Notes under the pieces: generated by a model | The model's database searches: none | The model's input: only the letters and a program-made list of their open reading frames with translations | What the model was told of the DNA's origin: nothing | Assembly (NCBI GenBank): GCA_034387635.1 | Contig: JAOANU010000007.1 | Location: 248,001 to 312,000, forward strand | DNA from: Rhodosporidiobolus odoratus | Lineage: Eukaryota; Basidiomycota; Microbotryomycetes; Sporidiobolales; Sporidiobolaceae | DNA length: 64,000 bases | Direction: 5' to 3' | Program-made: the position numbers and the translations under genes | Part shown: piece after piece, positions 36,206 through 48,480 of the stretch | Numbering within the stretch: position 1 is the first letter of the stretch | Layout of the letters: each line of letters starts with the position of its first letter

Positions 36206-36516
36206 GGTGAAGGAGGCAGAGAGGGTACTCTCACGCCAAGTGACCTTGTATCCTGCTGTCGTTCCGCACGAAATGGCGGCTTTCTGAGAAGACTACGCAG
36301 CCCTGGGATCTCGGATGCTTACGCGCCTTTCGAAGCACCAGGCAAAGCCGATCTTCCCTGACGGTGTAAATTCTTTTCTCGCACAACGCCCTCATTTACC
36401 GTTGATAAATCTGCTACACACCGGTACAAAGTCCTAGGAGAGCGTCAAATCTCACACCCTTTCATTCCCAAGAAAGCCCCACTCCCTCTAGTACGCCCCC
36501 GTCGGGTCTCGTAGGT

Positions 36517-37960
36517 TTAGTATAGGAACCTCCCCGCACTCCCGCAATCAACCACAACCGACGTGCCGGTCGAAGCCTTCCACAGCTTAAGCGCCGCGAC
36601 CTGAGCGTCTTGTACGGTTGTTCGGAGAAGGCTCGAGAGCGGGCAATGGGCCTGCGTGTAAACAGTCTGCAGACAATCGACGAGTAAAGGGTCAGCGACT
36701 TGAACCTTGCGCATAGCAGACGCCCTGAATTGGGCGACACCGTGGGCTGCTGATCGACGGGAATCGCCAAGGCCAGTAGGTAGAGGTCGAGAGAAAGTGC
36801 CCGCTTACCTTCTCTGCACAAGCAGTCGGCTTGCCAGAAACCGTCTGCGTAGTCGTCGTGACTGCAGGCTGCAAAGTGACCGTGCCAGTTCTCGTGACCG
36901 TAGTAGTAGGCGCAGACAGCGTAGAGTATGCAGTTACGGTCGGGGTCGAAGCTTCATGGTAAACCGTAGTAAAGTCGGAAACGAGCGGTGTGTCCGCTTC
37001 GTCATAATAGGTAGCCGTGATACCAACCTCCGGGCGGGGCGCGTACTCCGTCACAGTCTGGGTGATGCTGCAAGTATATCGAGATGTCAGCTGAAAAGAC
37101 AGCGAGGTATGTGGAAGGAGTATGACTGACGTCGCTACTGGAAGGGGCGTTTCAGCTTCTATGGTTTGGGTCGAAACGGAAGTAACCGTCGTAACTCCGG
37201 TCCCGATCGTTTGCGTCGCCTCAAGCGCGAGCGCGCGGCGAGCAAAGACTGGGAAGGCTCGGAGCTTGACATAGTCGGACGGGCAGCATGCCGCCGGGAA
37301 AGCCTTGAGGTTGTGGCAGGAAACGGAGTCAGCCTCGCTCTGGGACAATGAAGGCGAGATAGACTTACGAGACGAGCGTTTACGCAGCCACTGCTACCTG
37401 TAGATCCGAACCATGTCAGCGTGTGCAGGGGCGGAGAAGAAGAGAAAGCCACGCACCACTCGAGATGGTTTGCGTGGCCGTATAAGTGGACACGGACGGT
37501 GTGCTCGTTTCCCACATGGTCTGATAAATAGTCACAGTTGCGGGCGTGTTCGTCGCGGTTGCGGTCACCGCTTCGGGGGTCGTCGTGACATCCTGCAAGC
37601 GACTGCATGAGTGCTGCTAAGAGCGGAAATGCAAGAGGTGGGTCGTACGGTAGAAACATGCACCGTCGAAGTGAGCGGCGTTGTGACTCCGCCGTACGTG
37701 AAATCCTCGATATAGTAGTCGGGTCCGCTGCGAGAATCGGTCAGAAACGGCAAGAACAGTGGAAGTGGCTAATCGTACAGGTCAATCTCGGTCGTCTCTA
37801 CCTCGACAACAGTCGAGAGCGCGCGGGTGCTAAGGACCGTAGTCGTGGAGACTTCGGTGACAGTGGCTGTAGGAGTGTACACTGTCGCGATATTGCTGGT
37901 AGAAGCCTGCACCGCGGCTGCACCGACAAGCAGGGTCAGGAGAATGGTGATGGTGCTCAT
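36517..37960 (-). CDS. Secreted Thr/Ser-rich cell-surface protein
   Basis: Start at 37960 gives a clear signal peptide (MSTITILLTLLVGAAAVQA). The mature protein, cut by several short introns, is dominated by Thr/Val/Ser in beta-prone repeats: ATVYTPTATVTEVSTTTVL, TTPEAVTATATNTPATVTIY, STYTATQTISS, TVTRTGTVTLQPAVTTTTQT. Between them lie less repetitive Cys-containing parts (GSSGCVNARL, SVSCHNLKAFPAACCPSDYV) and a C-terminal end TVYTQAHCPLSSLLRTTVQD to GRFLY. Heavy O-glycosylation and a cell-wall location are expected (inference). No C-terminal GPI signal was seen, so it is either secreted or wall-bound through cysteines. Stop at 36517. Confidence 0.75.
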
Positions 37961-38669
37961 GTGTTCTGAACGTGCCGCAAAAGCCGATAGGTGGGAGGGC
38001 AGAAATGGAGGAGAAAGGAAAGAAAAAGAAGGAGAAGAAGAAGAAAGCCGAGCGAAAAGACTAGCAGTGTCGAGCGTGGGGGCGCGGGCTCGAGAATGTC
38101 TATACCTGCTTGTGTCCAGCAGGACAGAGAGGACGAGCGGGAGACAGCACAAATATTCGGAGTCGCGGATGTTCCAGCAGGAATGTGCATGAGGTCGAGA
38201 ACGCCGGAGCGTGCCGGAACGCGAAGTAACGGCGGGGGAACACCCGTTCAGCGAATGGCTTCGCATACAGCGGACTGTGCGAAAGCGTAGGCTTGTCGTG
38301 CTTGCCTGTAAGGTGCCTGTAGGCAGTATCAGCATTGACAGGAGGGCGGCTAAAGATGAGAGACTCGACCAACCGGCAGCACCGCTTCCTCGTGACCCGT
38401 TGTCTGGAACCGTTCGGGACGCGTGTGGCTACTTCGATCGGCGGCCCATATGAGCGACGCCTTGGCTCGTTACTTGCGGTCGAGATGAGGCGGGTTGGAA
38501 CAAAGCGGAGGGTGACGAGAAGGGCAAGAGAACCGAGGTGGAGCGAGTTTCGCAGCACAGCGAGTCCTACTCGTGTTTGGTACGTCTGTCCATGGGGTGC
38601 CCGGTCTGGCGGTGTATAGGGCGGTTGTAGACTGACCCAGTCCATTTCTCCTTCTCCTTCTCATCAATC
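37961..38669. promoter_or_regulatory. Divergent promoter region
   Basis: About 710 nt between the starts of the secreted protein (minus) and GPI16 (plus). Contains purine-rich runs (37990-38050) on the plus strand. No gene or clear TATA box seen. Confidence 0.4.
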
Positions 38670-40917
38670 ATGCTCTTGCGGCTGTCGACCTCACTCTTGC
38701 TGCTTCTGTATGGCTCCAACGCGCTACTAGCAGCATCAACACGAAAACCCGCAAAGGAGACTTACCACGAGTCGCTACGACTGACACCCTTTCCCGACGG
38801 CAAGGTCCTCTCCCGATTCAACTTTACTCTACACGGTCAATGGGATCCAGAAGGACAACGGTTGGGGACTAACACTGTCGGTATGACTATCCCTCCGCCT
38901 TCAACATACACCTGTACACTGGAACTTGACCCGCAGCTCACCACCACACCCTCCTCCCCCGCCTACTCACCTCCCTCATCCGCCAGTTCCGCGTACCCGA
39001 CTTCCACCTCACCCTATCGTCTGGCAGATGGCAATCCAGTTGGCCTCCTCACCTCCCCGCCGCTATTCCTCCGAACGGCATCGAGCTCACCGCTTGGCTT
39101 GAACTGCTCGAGGGGGAAACTCTCGACGAGGAACGCAATCGGTGGCAGGCTTTCACGGGTGCCGTGGGTGGACTGTTCTGCGCTGGGATTGCGAGCGAGA
39201 ATGTGCATGCCCTGACGGACAGCCCGACGTGGGGTTTTGCGTTCGACGGCGAGGGAGATGAACGAGGTGCGCTTTGCTTTTCTCTCATTATTCCTTTAGC
39301 TGCGCATCTTGACATCCGACTTCCCGTCTTCAGAGCACCGACTCTATCGCACAGTCATGCCTCGACTTGCTGCCGCTTGTACCGAGTCCCTCGCCCCTTT
39401 CCTCTCTCTCCTTCCGTGCGCATCCCACGCCGGTCTCTCGTCGCTGCTAAATCCGCACCGGCTCTTCGATGGCGAATGGACGCTGTTGGACGTCAAGGTT
39501 GTCTATGCCGAGGTAAGCGGCGAACTCAGAGTGGATCTGGGCATCGGGAGTGTGCAGGATCCCGTCAGGAAGGATCGGTTGAGCGGGCAGTTGGGAAGGC
39601 GAGGTAGGTTTAGCTCCCTCCTCCCGGCCTTCTCGGGTGTCTCCGTCAACAGCTACCCAGTATGCTTTGTCACGACTACTTGCTGCTCATCTACTCAGCC
39701 TTGCCTACCTTTCTTTCCCGCTGCAGAGTTCTCGCTAAGCTCGCTCTACGACCGTACCTTTACGACCGCCTGTCCCGTCGCAACATCGTCCATCATTGAG
39801 CTCGTCGTCCCGAGTCACTCTGTCAACCAGTTTGTGATTGAGCCGGACATCGCCAAGGAAATGAAGCATGAAGGTGAATTAGACCTCGCAGTCTGGGACG
39901 CAAACAAAGGTACGTCCTCGCTTTGATTTCGTCGGTTTCTGGTGAGAGCCATCGTCTTGACAGCTCGCACTTTCCTCCCTTGCAGCTCTCGAGATTGCAG
40001 CGCTTGATGTACGGCTAACTTGGCCTGGCGAGAATCCGTTCCGTTACCGTGAGCCGTCACTATGAGCATGTCACCAGATAATGCAGACAGTACTGACTTG
40101 CTCCGTACGTGTAGCTCACCCTTCCAAGCTTCCTCTCTCACCCATTTCAACCCGCCGCCTCTCCTTCGGCGTAGGGCAAGAACGCGGTCGAATTGGCGTG
40201 GAGATTACGAATAACCTCGATCGAGAAGCTGAGGTTGTTTGGGTTGAAACTTGGCCGTGGTGGCTGAGAGGGTTCGTGAGCACTCTGAACGCGACCGTCG
40301 CTGGAGGAACAGGAGCCGGGAATTCGACCGGTATGGCGTCTTTTCCTGCCCTCACCTTCCGCCCCCTGCCTGGCCCAGCTTCCTCCCGCTCACTCATGTG
40401 ACACCCTATTGGCTGGTCTACAGATATCATCCTCACCGACCTTTCCTACACCCCTTCGATAGCCCGCACCCGTCCCACAACTCTTCAAGCCCTCCTGCGT
40501 CTCGCACCCAAATCCATAACCCAACTTACCCTAGCTCACGAATCCGCCTCCTTGTGGTATACCGAGTACCCCTCGGACTCGAATCGAGGCTTTTCCGTCC
40601 CGGGCGCGTTGATCGTCCTACTCTCGCCTTCTTCTTCGCAAGACGCGAAAGTCTCGGATACTCTGCCGCCAGCGTTAATCCCAGCGCCAGGTCAACCGGG
40701 CTTCCTCACCTCCCACTCCCCTCTTCTCCGCCTTCATACTTCCACTACTCTGATCAGTCTTCCCTTGCCCGACTTTAGTATGCCCTACAATGTCATTATT
40801 CTGACGAGTACGGTTGCGGCCTTGTTCTTTGGGAGTGTCATGAATGGGTTGGTGAGGGGATGGTACGTGGTGGATTTGGAGGAAGACGAAGAGGGGGAGA
40901 AAGAGAAGGAGCAGTAA
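38670..40917 (+). CDS. GPI16: GPI transamidase subunit Gpi16/PIG-T
   Basis: ER membrane subunit of the complex that attaches GPI anchors to proteins. Exons 38670-38880, 38937-39266, 39334-39603, 39727-39909, 39986-40048, 40115-40330 and 40424-40917 are in phase, 588 residues. A signal peptide (MLLRLSTSLLLLLYGSNALL) leads into the family start KETYHESLRLTPFPDGKVLS and FNFTLHGQW. Further landmarks: HHTLLPRLLTSLI, SSGRWQSSWPP, AWLELLEGE, NRWQAFTGAVGGLFCAGI, HRLYRTVMPRL, LLNPHRLFDGEW, GRIGVEITNN, VVWVETWPWWLR, and the lumenal-to-membrane end FSMPYNVIILTSTVAALFF. One C-terminal membrane span and a short acidic cytosolic tail (EEDEEGEKEKEQ) close the protein. Typical length and layout. Confidence 0.93.
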
Positions 40918-41097
40918 ATCTGTATCAGTTTTTCCCGAGAAAAAAGAAAGGCCTTTTCAGTGACGAATCACCTCTCTCGACCGGCTCCGAAGGTGGAACG
41001 AGAAGATGCGCGCTCGGGGTGCTTGTTACAACAGATACAAGAATTGCGAAATGTACGACCACTATCCGCCCGATCCATTCTTTATTCCGGAAATTCC

Positions 41098-44000
41098 CTA
41101 CTTTCTAAGCCCGACGACCAATGTCGACCTGGCCGACAAGACGACCTCCTCAATCTTGACCTTCACTTCCTCTCCTTTCCTCGGAGCCTGGTCCACCTTC
41201 TCGAGCTGTAACGTACCCCGGACACCAAGTTGAGGGATGATGACACGCTGGACGTAGAGGTTATCGAACGCTGAATGGGTCGGAGCTCGAAGGGCGAGGG
41301 CGGTGAGACCGGAGGAGAGAAGTTCGAGGGCGTGATGGTCTGATTCAGAGAGATCGACAGGTAAAGAAGAGGAAGGAGAGGAGAGAGATCGAAGAAGGTC
41401 GAGTTTGTGTTTGATGACCCATAATGCCCAGAACGATTCGGCCGCTTCGCTCAACCTGTAACGCCCTTTTCGTGCGGCATTGAATCCGTCGAGATGCGCC
41501 TGTACGGCAGCGCCTTTGAAGGCGGGAGCGAACTTTGACGAAGTCGAGGAAGAGGAAGAAGAAGACGAAGAGGGGAGAAGGGCGCTCTTGAGCTGGTAAT
41601 GCGTGAAAAGGTCGCTGTACCTCCTCAACGGGGACGTAGCCTGGACGTATCCAAACTCGTCGTTGATCCCCATTGGCCAATGCGGACCTGGCGTGGCGAG
41701 CGTCGTTCCGGGGCTAAACTCAAGACCTCGCTTGAGAACTTCTCGACCGGGCACGAACCCGTTCTCCGGGTTACGGAGGGCGAAGACGCTCTCGACTGCG
41801 GAAGGAGGTGAGGCGGGGGGACCTTGTTGACGGAAGGGTACGGCGAGGGAGTGCTCGACGGCGAATTTGGCGGCGGCTCGGTTGGCGGCAACCATGAGTT
41901 CGGAGACGAGGAGCGAGGCGGGAGAGTCGGTGAAGGTCGTCTGGTCGGCGAGCGAGGCGGCAGAGGGCAGATGCAGATCCACCCGGGGAGCAGAAGCATA
42001 GAAAGTCGGAGTTCGGGCAGTGGAGAATTGAGGGAGTAGGGAGGGGGCGACGGAAACGGAGAAGCGAGGGAAGTTCCAGGCGATCGCGCTCGATTCCACC
42101 CGACGACGGAGTAGCTTGATTGCGATGCCATGGAGCGTTCGAAGCTCGGCGAGCGCAGCTTCGTCCCTCTCGAGGCCTGCGTCGTCTGTGACTCGTCCTG
42201 GTTCTTCCCTTGGCGGTAGGGGTGTACCCAAGCTGAGAGTTGAGCCCCTCTCCGCCGGAGTGTACCCTAGCGCCTTGTCGACCGCGCCGTAGGTCAACCT
42301 CAGAACGTTCCGCACCACTCCGGCCTTGACCTCGCTCTCGAGCACCTCGCCCGTTTCCCCCACGACCCTCATCCCGAAACTTAGCACCCTCTGCTCCCCA
42401 CCCTCAAGCAACCCAAGACTCAACTTCTGCCCCACCGTAAACGACTCGGGTAACATCGCCCAAGTCTTCTCCGGGAAGTACTCGGTGTGATCCCGCACCC
42501 TCGCAAGTTTAGCAAGAAGATGACCAGGATGAAGCAACGCAGTCGGATCAGCGACGTGCACGTGTACCCAGTGAGTCGACTTGCCCGTTCTTGAGGGAGG
42601 AGCAGGCGATAGGCTGATCCCATCGTCCAACTCGCTCGCGCCCACGTCGTCAATGGTAAAGACCCTCGCCGAGCCAAAGTCGTGTCGAACTGATTCGTGC
42701 GGGTCGGTAGGATACAATTCGGTCGACGTCAACGCGCCCGTTCGTGCCGAAGCAGCAATCGCCGTCGGACCCTTCGACCGTCCTTCCACCTTGGCCAACG
42801 CTCGTTCAACCAGAATCCCTCGTTCCTCCCACTCTTGCAACCCCGTCGTGCGCTCATGAGCCGTCCAATTCTCCCAAGGTGCGACGGCGCCCACTTCGCC
42901 CAAAAAAGTTCTCAACCTCGTCTTGTTAACTTCTCGTTCGTGACCCCAGCTAGTGTGGCCGAGTTTGAGAGAGGCTTGGTCGACGAGTTTGACGAGAGTG
43001 GGGGCTATGACCATGTGAGGTTGCTCTTGGAGAAGACGATCGAAGGCGAGGGTGTCGCGCAGGAAGGTGAGGACGGTAAGCTCCGTCTGACTCCACACGA
43101 ACATGGGATCATCGCGCGGGAGGTCAAGCTTTTTCAGCTCTCGAGCTGCAGTCACACCCGAACCCTCTGCGTCCGCTGCATCTTGACGACGTTCTCTCCC
43201 CCATTCCCGAAGTTTCGCCGCCTTCTCCGCCCACTCCGTGACTTCCCTAGCCCCAGATCGTACCCAATCTCTCACCTTCTCAAACCTCTCAACTTCGTCT
43301 CGAGGCCGAAGATCGAATCGGCCTGTATTGCGGAGTGTAAGTGGGTCGGCGATGAAATGTTCGGGTTTGGCGAGGAGGATGCGATGAAGGGCGAGAACGC
43401 GTTCTTCTTTTGCGGCGTTGGGATGTAAGGGGGTGGCGGGGCATTGAAGAGCGCGGAGAGCGGTTTGGACAGTTGTGTGGGTAGGAGGAGAAGGTTTGCG
43501 GTAACCGAGGGCTTCTGGCGAGCCCGGGGCTGGAAGAGTTTCGAGAAGGATGCGATACAGGTCGTCGGCCCCACGGGGGACCAGCTGCTGCGTCTCAGAC
43601 TCGACGGCCAGTTCGAGCTGTCGAAGTGACTGGATGACGGCGAGAACGGCGGGGTTTGACGCGTCGAAGGACGAGTCGGGCTCAAAGGCCTCTACGAGGT
43701 CGGGCGTGAATTGGGTGACAGCGGCTGCGTCGACGAAAGAAGGGATAACGAAGGTGAGGCTGTCCATGTTGACATCACTCAGAGTTCCGGCGGTCGTCAG
43801 AAGAGCACCTCGCGTCGCAGCTGTTGGCGATTGGCCGAGGTAGATGCCACAGAGAGGGACGCCATTTCTGGGTAGCCGCCGTTCGTTGCTCAGCAAGATG
43901 GCAGATGTCAAGGGAAGACAGCACGCACCGAGTAGACTCGACGAAATCTCCCACCCGCAAAGCGCCCGTTGCTCGTCCCCGTCCCGCCGTACTGACACCT

Positions 44001-44488
44001 TCTTCAGCGTCCTGCCATCCTTCGTCCATCCCATCTTCTTCATCCAAGCTCTCCTCTGCCACCCCGCGCACGAGGGTCGAGCTAGCGAAACCCCGCTCAG
44101 CTCCCGCAGATTTGGCAATGCGAGCGGGGTCAACGTTGACCAGGGCACCTCTGCTCCGTTTCCACCTTCCTCCTGCTCCGAGGAGACAGCCACTGCTTGC
44201 TGGTTTGGGCAGCGGCGGTGGGTTTCTTATCGGAGTGGGTTTGAACTTTTGCTGAGCGACATAGCGAGAAGGAGAGGAAGGTTCGGGATTGATGAGTTCG
44301 TCTGCTCCGCGGGCTGCGACGCGAAAGAGGTGGTAATAGAGAGAATTGATGGCGTTGCGGGATGAGGAAGAGCTGGTTGTAGTTGATTGCGAGGAAGACG
44401 AGGAGGGGGAGGAAGCGGAAAAGGCGCGTGTGGCGACGACAGTGGCGGCAGGGGTCGAGCGGCGCAGAGTGGGGGTTGCAGAGAGCAT
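41098..44488 (-). CDS. DSS1: Mitochondrial RNase II-family exoribonuclease (Dss1-like)
   Basis: Two exons, 44488-43929 and 43867-41098, give about 1109 residues. The N-terminus (MLSATPTLRRSTPAATVVAT, then RAFSAS) looks like a mitochondrial presequence. A Ser-rich and helical leader precedes the RNB catalytic domain, marked by VFTIDDVGASELDDGISLSP with the magnesium-binding Asp residues, HVHVADPTALLHPGHLLAKL, YFPEKTWAMLPESFTVGQKL, GINDEFGYVQATSPLRRYSD and HYQLKSALLP. The end (VRGTLQLEKVDQ) is S1/OB-like. Dss1 with the Suv3 helicase forms the mitochondrial degradosome in yeasts. The gene is whole here; a broken copy of its 5' half lies at 56.7-57.3 kb. It diverges from the LRR locus across a 257-nt promoter. 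Confidence 0.88.
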
Positions 44489-45339
44489 AGCAGTAGCGAG
44501 GAGCCTGCCCTGTAAGGCCTGGCCGATTGTACGGAGTGTGTAGTGGCAGCGAGACTGTGGAACCGAGAGGTGAGCAGGGAAACAGACGACTCAGCAGATA
44601 GGGGAGGTTAAAGCGCACGAGATCGTGTTCAGACAGCCCTGCTGTACTCGTACAGCTGCTTTGTAGAACCACGAGAGTTGTTGAGAATACACACCAAGTT
44701 CAAGTTGATTCCCTTCTTGTTCTAACCCGGGCTACACTCGTCGCTATGCCTAAACACGACAGATCAGACGCTCAACCTGGTCGTAACAAGCCGTACTCGC
44801 GACCCAACCAATCTCGACCTCGCTCAGCTCATTACGACCACGCTTCATCTTCTCAATCTCGTCGTCGACCTCACAATCCCTCAAATCAACATTCAGATGC
44901 AAAAGTAAAGCCACCACGGCCACAGAAAGTCGCAAAACTGCCAAAGCAAGAACCCCAGTCTCTCGACTTGTCCAACTCTCCCTTGACTGCTCCACCTTCT
45001 CTCGACGATTACCCGACACTCTCGAAGCTCAACCTCACCAATACTACCGTGGACTCGATCGCCTTTGTCGCTACCGTAGCTAGTACACTCACATGGCTCA
45101 ACGTCAGTGGAAATAACTTGAGCCAAGATGGCGCCTGGACCGGCATCGACCAACTGAAAACCCTCTTTGGTCCGTCACTTCTTCCCTCTCACTCTACATG
45201 TCCGGTTAGCTGACTTCCTCTACCTTTCTCTCCCGACCCAAACAGTGCTCAACGCCAGCCATTGCAGCTTGACCGCCGTCCCGTCTTGCGTCGCCTCGCT
45301 TTCGTCCCTCAAAGCCCTCGTTCTCTCGCACAACTCGCT
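44096..45339. repeat. Near-identical duplicated block, copy 1 (with 56910-58150)
   Basis: Covers DSS1 exon 1 5' part, the shared promoter and the first exons of the LRR gene. By eye it differs from copy 2 at about three places: a base giving Pro instead of Leu in DSS1, one base in the promoter near 44610, and a 3-nt Arg codon in the LRR gene. Similarity drops abruptly at both ends. Confidence 0.9.
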
Positions 45340-45820
45340 TACCCGGCTGGTACACATCGACAACCTGCCCGACTTCAACGCTATCGGTATCTCTGCCTTC
45401 GAATCCCTTGCGAGAAGTCTCAAAGCTATTGCCGGCTCCCTCGCCGCCGCTCTTGGCGATCTTTCTACTTTCACACGTACCGCTGCACCTACACTTGCCT
45501 CAACGCCTACAGTATCGGCGTCCGGCGACCCTGAGAAGTTTGTCAGAACAAGCGTGGCCAACATCATCGAGGTCAGACGAACGGAGCGCTCAAGGTACTG
45601 GGTAAGGGCAGAAACAAGGGTAAGCATGCCGAGGGGGATGCCGAGAAGGAGAGGCAAAAGCGGGAGCTGGATCTGGGGGCGTTGCTTGGTCTCGGTCAGG
45701 GAGAAGGGGAGAAGCAGGTGGGTCAAGGAGTTAGACAAGAGGAGCAGAAGGAGCAGGGTGGGAGTGGGTGGGCGGCTCTCGGCGGAGTATGGGGTGGGGC
45801 AATCGGAGGAGGTGGATGGG
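44746..45820 (+). pseudogene. LRR-protein gene, truncated and internally deleted copy
   Basis: Same start and first exon as the whole gene at 57560-59908, and the same second exon up to about 45339. From there it drifts (TRLVHIDNLPDFNAI against TRLEHIVNLPDLNTI), loses the intron 2 donor and jumps near 45395-45425 to sequence corresponding to about 59490 of the whole gene, so roughly 1.3 kb with the remaining repeats and the Lys-rich helix are missing. The C-terminal remnant (KFVRTSVANIIEVRRTE) is frameshifted: the original frame (ERQKRELDLGALLGLGQGEG) reappears in another phase and stops at the TAG at 45821. I read it as a pseudogene. A chimeric frame runs on to 45961 but has no sense. Confidence 0.85.
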
Positions 45821-46470
45821 AGTAGTCGCTCCGGCAAGATGGACTTACAACACGCTTCTGTCTCGCTGTTTGTCCTGTCCGTGCCGAGAAGAGTTCTTTG
45901 CGAGGTTACACTCTTTCATTCCCCGAGGTACGAGTTTGAGCTTCTCGAGCATCTGCTTTAGGCAGTTTCTCATCCAGATGCAGCGGTCTCGCTTGCACAA
46001 AGCCTTGAGAGACGCCGGTGGAGATGAGTAACGAGGTTCAAGCGTTTTTCAAGCGGGGACGACGCTGGCGATACATTCACATTCCGCTTCTCTTCAGCCC
46101 TCCCATCACGCTGCCTATCCGTTTTACCCGTGGTGGACCGTGGGTTCATCGGCTATGAGCTGCTGTGCGGAAAACAAAACACTGCTCAGTTTTTTCTTTT
46201 CTGGTTTTTGCAAGGAGTCAAGCAAGGGTGCGCGCATGAGGGGACCAGTGGTAGCAGCGCTGGAGTAGGCGCGAAGCAGCCTCGTAGCCGCCACGCACCT
46301 TCACTTGTGAACTGCGTGGCCCAAAAAAAGCAAGCAGATGATCAGCAAAAGAGCGAAGCATATTGCTCTCACCTTCCCTGCTGCCCGAGCCCCTCTCTAC
46401 TCATATTCTCGTATAGAGACAATCATATTCTTGGTGGAAGGGAAGGGCTGTCAAGAGAGAGAAGACTCAC

Positions 46471-47144
46471 AAACGGAGCCCAAGTCAGCCCATACTTCAC
46501 GAGGTGTTTTCCCTTTGATAAACACTTTCCCAAAATTACCCGACACCATCCCCCAGGCGAACATGAAGAGCCCGGCAATGATGCCCGCGGCTGTATCGCT
46601 TACAACGCAAGCGGCCCAATCAGCGCAACACGCAGAACAGAGAGGCCAAGTGTATGAACTTCTGCGAGTCTTCACGTACCGACTTTCATCTTACCCCACA
46701 CAGCTAGGATGGTGGCCACAGCAGCGACGAGAAAGAGGGGGGAACAACGGAGCTGATAGGTGCCAGCTGCGGAACAAGGAAGACATGAGGTGACAGCCTT
46801 CTGCAAAGGGCATCAGGCGGAGCGTACCCTGCTTGGTGCTTTTGTCCATCTGGTCGAGCATGTCCTCAAGAGCTTCCTTGCGCTTCGTATCAAGGAACTG
46901 CTTAACCACGTCCAGGATGGCGCGGACTAGGGGGACGATGGAGCGTTGCAGGTGTTGGCCTGGGGTTTCCCCTGAATGGGGCTTCGGCACATCTTGTTCA
47001 GTGAATTCTCTGCGGTCGGCCATGTCGTCCGCAAGCACGAGCGATGCTGTGGATCAGATGAGTACGGGGAGTTCCAGAAAGACCGGGCAAATCTGCCCTC
47101 TGACGGTTCTGCCTCGGCTCTGTATTTCTTTTTTGCGCTGGCAT
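46471..47144 (-). CDS. Unrecognised small membrane protein, unit copy 1
   Basis: Not recognised. Exons 47144-47084, 47046-46828, 46766-46680 and 46590-46471 are all in phase. The product begins MPAQKRNTEPRQNRQRADLP, continues with a charged helical part (QRSIVPLVRAILDVVKQFLD, TKRKEALEDMLDQMDKSTKQ) and has two hydrophobic spans (CSPLFLVAAVATILAVWGKM and GIIAGLFMFAWGMVSG) followed by KVFIKGKTPREVWADLGSV. After the donor at 46470 the next exon is unclear; an acceptor near 46318 would add only a few codons before a stop. The coiled part plus membrane hairpin suggests a membrane-bound oligomer. Similar frames in an inverted exon at 50616-50720 show a small family. Plus-strand frames over this region are shadows. 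Confidence 0.55.
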
Positions 47145-47655
47145 TGCATGGCTTCTTTCCTCTTCCGCCTCTCACAAAGCTTGATTCTAACAACTACCGA
47201 CGGCGGACAGGCGCGATGAGCATTCTGGCCGCAGTCGTACCTTCACGCCCCTTCTTCTGCGTCGGCAGCGGGAGCGGGAGCGGGAGCAGCGACTACTACA
47301 ATGCTGTACAAGGATTTTGGTGCGGGAGCGTCCGGAGGTACATTCTTTACTGTGCTATCCGTAGCAACAATTGGCCCCTCGACTTCTGTCCTGCGGCTAC
47401 CTCCGCCCTCTCCCAGCTTTCCGTCCGGTTTTTGTCTCTTCTGACACTGTCCTACTTTGTGCTCCCCTCGCAGCTCATGCCTATCGAATGTGTATTCCAA
47501 TCCCTAGCGTCATCTGAGCTCAATTGGTCAACTGTTGCGAGCATGACGGGAGTAGCAAAGGGGAGTTGTGAGTTGGGGTTGTTGACCTGAAGCCTGTTTC
47601 CGTGCTACGCTCTGCGGGTGGACAAGATCGATTTGTTTTGCCCTGTACTATGGAC

Positions 47656-47680
47656 CCGCCAGCTGGGCTCAAGCTGGCGG
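47656..47680. repeat. Perfect hairpin at the end of unit copy 1
   Basis: Arms CCGCCAGCT and AGCTGGCGG (9 bp, perfect) around a 7-nt loop. The unit's identity ends one base later. CTGA follows at 47684. Confidence 0.85.
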
Positions 47681-47681
47681 C

Positions 47682-48480
47682 ACCTGATAATCCTTTCTAA
47701 TCAGATTGGTGTCAGTTGTGTTCAATTTTCTTGTACTTCAGGGCACTTTTGTTGTTTCCGAGAGGCAGCGGAAACTGCCGCTCGCCACCGGGACAACTTT
47801 ATTCCTTGATCAGGCTTTGGCAGTTGTTGGAACTTGGAGGACATATCTGTTGTGATGGAGCTTGCAGTCTCGATCTTGTCCTCCTGCTTCTCAAGCTCGC
47901 AACAAGGGTCCACTTTGTCTCCTTGCCGCTTGGTACGGTGTCAAGCTGATCTGACTGTTGCTGCCTCACCTTCTCTGCCATGTGATAGAGTTTATGGGAG
48001 CTCCGCAATGGTATGGCGCTCTGGCTCCTTGCTGCTATGAGATTTTACCGTTCATTTCCTCCGCCGCGCCAAGCTTGACCTTCCTAAGTCAAATTTCTTG
48101 CTGCTTTGCTCAGCTGCATCTGAGTATAGGGCTGCTGGCATTCTTGACACCGCTCCAGTAGATGCTCTGTCACCTCTTCTCCTACAGGTGCAGCAAAAAC
48201 TGTGAAACAAGACACCTGACTACCATTCATGGTCTTTTCTTTGTGCACTCAGCAAGCTTGTCATCCGCTACGCCAGCGTCCATTCCTGCCAGCTCTTAGT
48301 GAGTATTGGGCTCTGGCTTGTGTGCATCATGTGCGAGACCTAGTGGCTCTGGCAACTAGCAAAAGCAAAGATGGGTGAAACACGCATTGCTGCGCCTTGC
48401 TATCAATAGCAAGGAGAAGTGGCACTGGCGGGCGTGCTCAGCACCACAGCAGTCTGTGCCTATCTTGCGGCTTTGCGGGT
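47682..48480. other. Spacer between the two units
   Basis: 799 nt, visibly more A/T-rich than the flanking genes. Its first bases (CCTGATAATCCTTTCTAATC) resemble 50593-50613, the intron end before the inverted exon. Minus-strand frames hint at a helical coding fragment (CCELEKQEDKIETASSITTD at about 47907-47848), but no complete gene can be built. Confidence 0.5.

Larger units (their letters stand above)
45817..47681. repeat. 1.86-kb duplicated unit, copy 1
   Basis: Matches 48481-50344 with about four visible differences (a 2-nt and a 1-nt length change and at least two substitutions). Copy 1 starts at the last codons of the broken LRR gene and runs through its 3' flank, which still aligns loosely with the flank of the whole gene at 59908-59980. 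It contains a minus-strand membrane-protein gene and ends with the hairpin at 47656-47680. Copy 1 is therefore the source. Confidence 0.93.

Noticed and set aside
39815..40436. Minus-strand frames inside GPI16
   Set aside because: Shadows of the well-supported GPI16 exons.
46130..46793. Plus-strand frames in the unit (175 and 151 codons)
   Set aside because: They overlap each other and the minus-strand exons whose splice signals and membrane spans make more sense.
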